Below the pieces are notes generated by a model. That model made no database searches. It was not told the DNA's origin and worked only from the letters and a program-made list of their open reading frames with translations. A stretch of DNA of 5,734 bases from Acidobacteriota bacterium (GTDB taxonomy: Bacteria > Acidobacteriota > UBA4820 > DSQY01): NCBI GenBank assembly GCA_022759065.1, contig JAEMPZ010000175.1, positions 1 to 5,734 on the forward strand. The letters run 5' to 3'. The position numbers and the translations under genes are program-made. Shown one piece after another: positions 5,592 through 5,734 of this stretch; position 1 is the stretch's first letter; each line of letters begins with the position of its first letter.

Positions 5592-5621
5592 GTGCCTCGC
5601 GGGCAAAGCCCGTCTCGGCAC
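5592..5621. repeat. compact GC-rich hairpin
   Basis: GTGCC (5592-5596) pairs with GGCAC (5617-5621), and inside it CGGGC (5600-5604) pairs with GCCCG (5608-5612) around an AAA loop. A small internal loop (tcg/tctc) separates the two helices. No T-run follows on either strand, so it looks like an intergenic palindromic repeat rather than a terminator. It shares the words GCCTCGC, CGGCACA and GCCGAGA (inverted) with the hairpin at 11-97. Confidence 0.5.
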
Positions 5622-5663
5622 AACCGTCGTCGAAGGCACCCGCATTTCCATCGCGGAATTCCG

Positions 5664-5695
5664 GTAAGAGAGTAAGAGGGTAAGAAAGTTAGAAG
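5664..5695 (+). repeat. tandem 8-bp purine-rich repeat upstream of a start codon
   Basis: Four consecutive octamers, GTAAGAGA, GTAAGAGG, GTAAGAAA and GTTAGAAG, run head to tail. A fifth, diverged unit beginning GT (5696-5703) ends immediately before ATG 5704. The last unit supplies the AGAAGG ribosome binding site, and unit 2 contains another site-like AGAGG. The units are imperfect, so slippage-based variation is possible but would be slow. Confidence 0.6.
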
Positions 5696-5703
5696 GTCAA
5701 CCA

Positions 5704-5734
5704 ATGCAATTAACGCGCCTGGATGTGCATCTTT
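5704..5734 (+). CDS. start of an unidentified gene cut by the window edge
   Basis: ATG 5704 is preceded by AGAAGG (5691-5696) with a 7-nt gap, and the frame stays open to the edge, giving MQLTRLDVHL and then an incomplete codon. The alternating hydrophobic and basic start resembles the first strand of SMC, RecF or RecN-type ATPases (for example MxLxRLxIxGFKSF), but ten residues are far too few for a family call and it may be something else entirely. No clear promoter is seen between 5570 and 5663. The gene would be divergent from the PilZ-like gene. Confidence 0.45.
   Translation, partial: MQLTRLDVHL

Noticed and set aside
5325..5675. A 116-codon plus-strand frame across the PilZ-gene promoter region.
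   Set aside because: It starts inside the PilZ-like gene and covers its promoter and both inverted repeats. Its composition is His/Arg/Pro-rich with no domain or ribosome binding site.
5664..5703. CRISPR-like array from the short repeats near the right edge.
   Set aside because: The units are 8 nt and directly adjacent with no spacers, and no cas gene is present.

Overview
The window is GC-rich bacterial DNA. On the plus strand it carries a tight four-gene operon, cdaA-cdaR-glmM-pdxJ. This is followed by minus-strand accessory genes: a RelE/ParE-type toxin with its ribbon-helix-helix antitoxin, and a receiver-like/PilZ-like protein. A plus-strand gene begins at the right edge. GTG and TTG starts are common. 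The cdaA-cdaR-glmM order occurs in both Firmicutes and several Gram-negative phyla. PdxJ is typical of the DXP-dependent vitamin B6 route, which most Firmicutes lack. The pdxJ linkage, the base composition and the PilZ-like gene therefore suggest a Gram-negative lineage, for example Deltaproteobacteria-like, Acidobacteria-like or a related phylum. That placement is inference and no species can be named.

Left edge (1-233): no credible gene. An 87-nt imperfect hairpin (11-97) is followed by a sigma70-like promoter (TTGACC, 17 nt, GATAAT) and a strong ribosome binding site. Together these place the cdaA start at GTG 234 with a leader of about 15 nt.

Operon (234-4068): cdaA (membrane diadenylate cyclase) overlaps cdaR (YbbR-repeat regulator) by 32 nt. 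cdaR overlaps glmM (phosphoglucosamine mutase) by 3 nt. pdxJ (pyridoxine 5'-phosphate synthase) starts 10 nt after glmM. The first three link c-di-AMP signalling to the committed step of UDP-GlcNAc and peptidoglycan precursor synthesis. CdaR and GlmM are known to bind and modulate CdaA in Firmicutes. pdxJ is a metabolic passenger. All key catalytic motifs are intact, but PdxJ has an altered loop (NTN where HTG is usual).

Right half, minus strand: the toxin-antitoxin pair (4669 down to 4152) has its own TTGACA promoter and a 4-nt GTGA gene overlap, and converges on pdxJ. Upstream of it (5432 down to 4752) is a protein with a receiver-like domain that has lost its acidic pocket, phospho-acceptor Asp and conserved Lys, joined to a PilZ-like domain with a partly degraded second motif. 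It has a clear TTGACA-17-TATTCT promoter.

Right edge (5485-5734): a long-loop 10-bp inverted repeat ending in T6, a compact GC-rich hairpin and a tandem array of 8-bp purine-rich units lead to an ATG with a good ribosome binding site at 5704. Only 10 codons of that gene are visible. Several 7-mers are shared between the left-edge and right-edge hairpins, so both may be copies of an intergenic repeat family. No clearly new biological system is demonstrable here. The least-explained pieces are the two hairpin elements and the degenerate receiver-PilZ protein.
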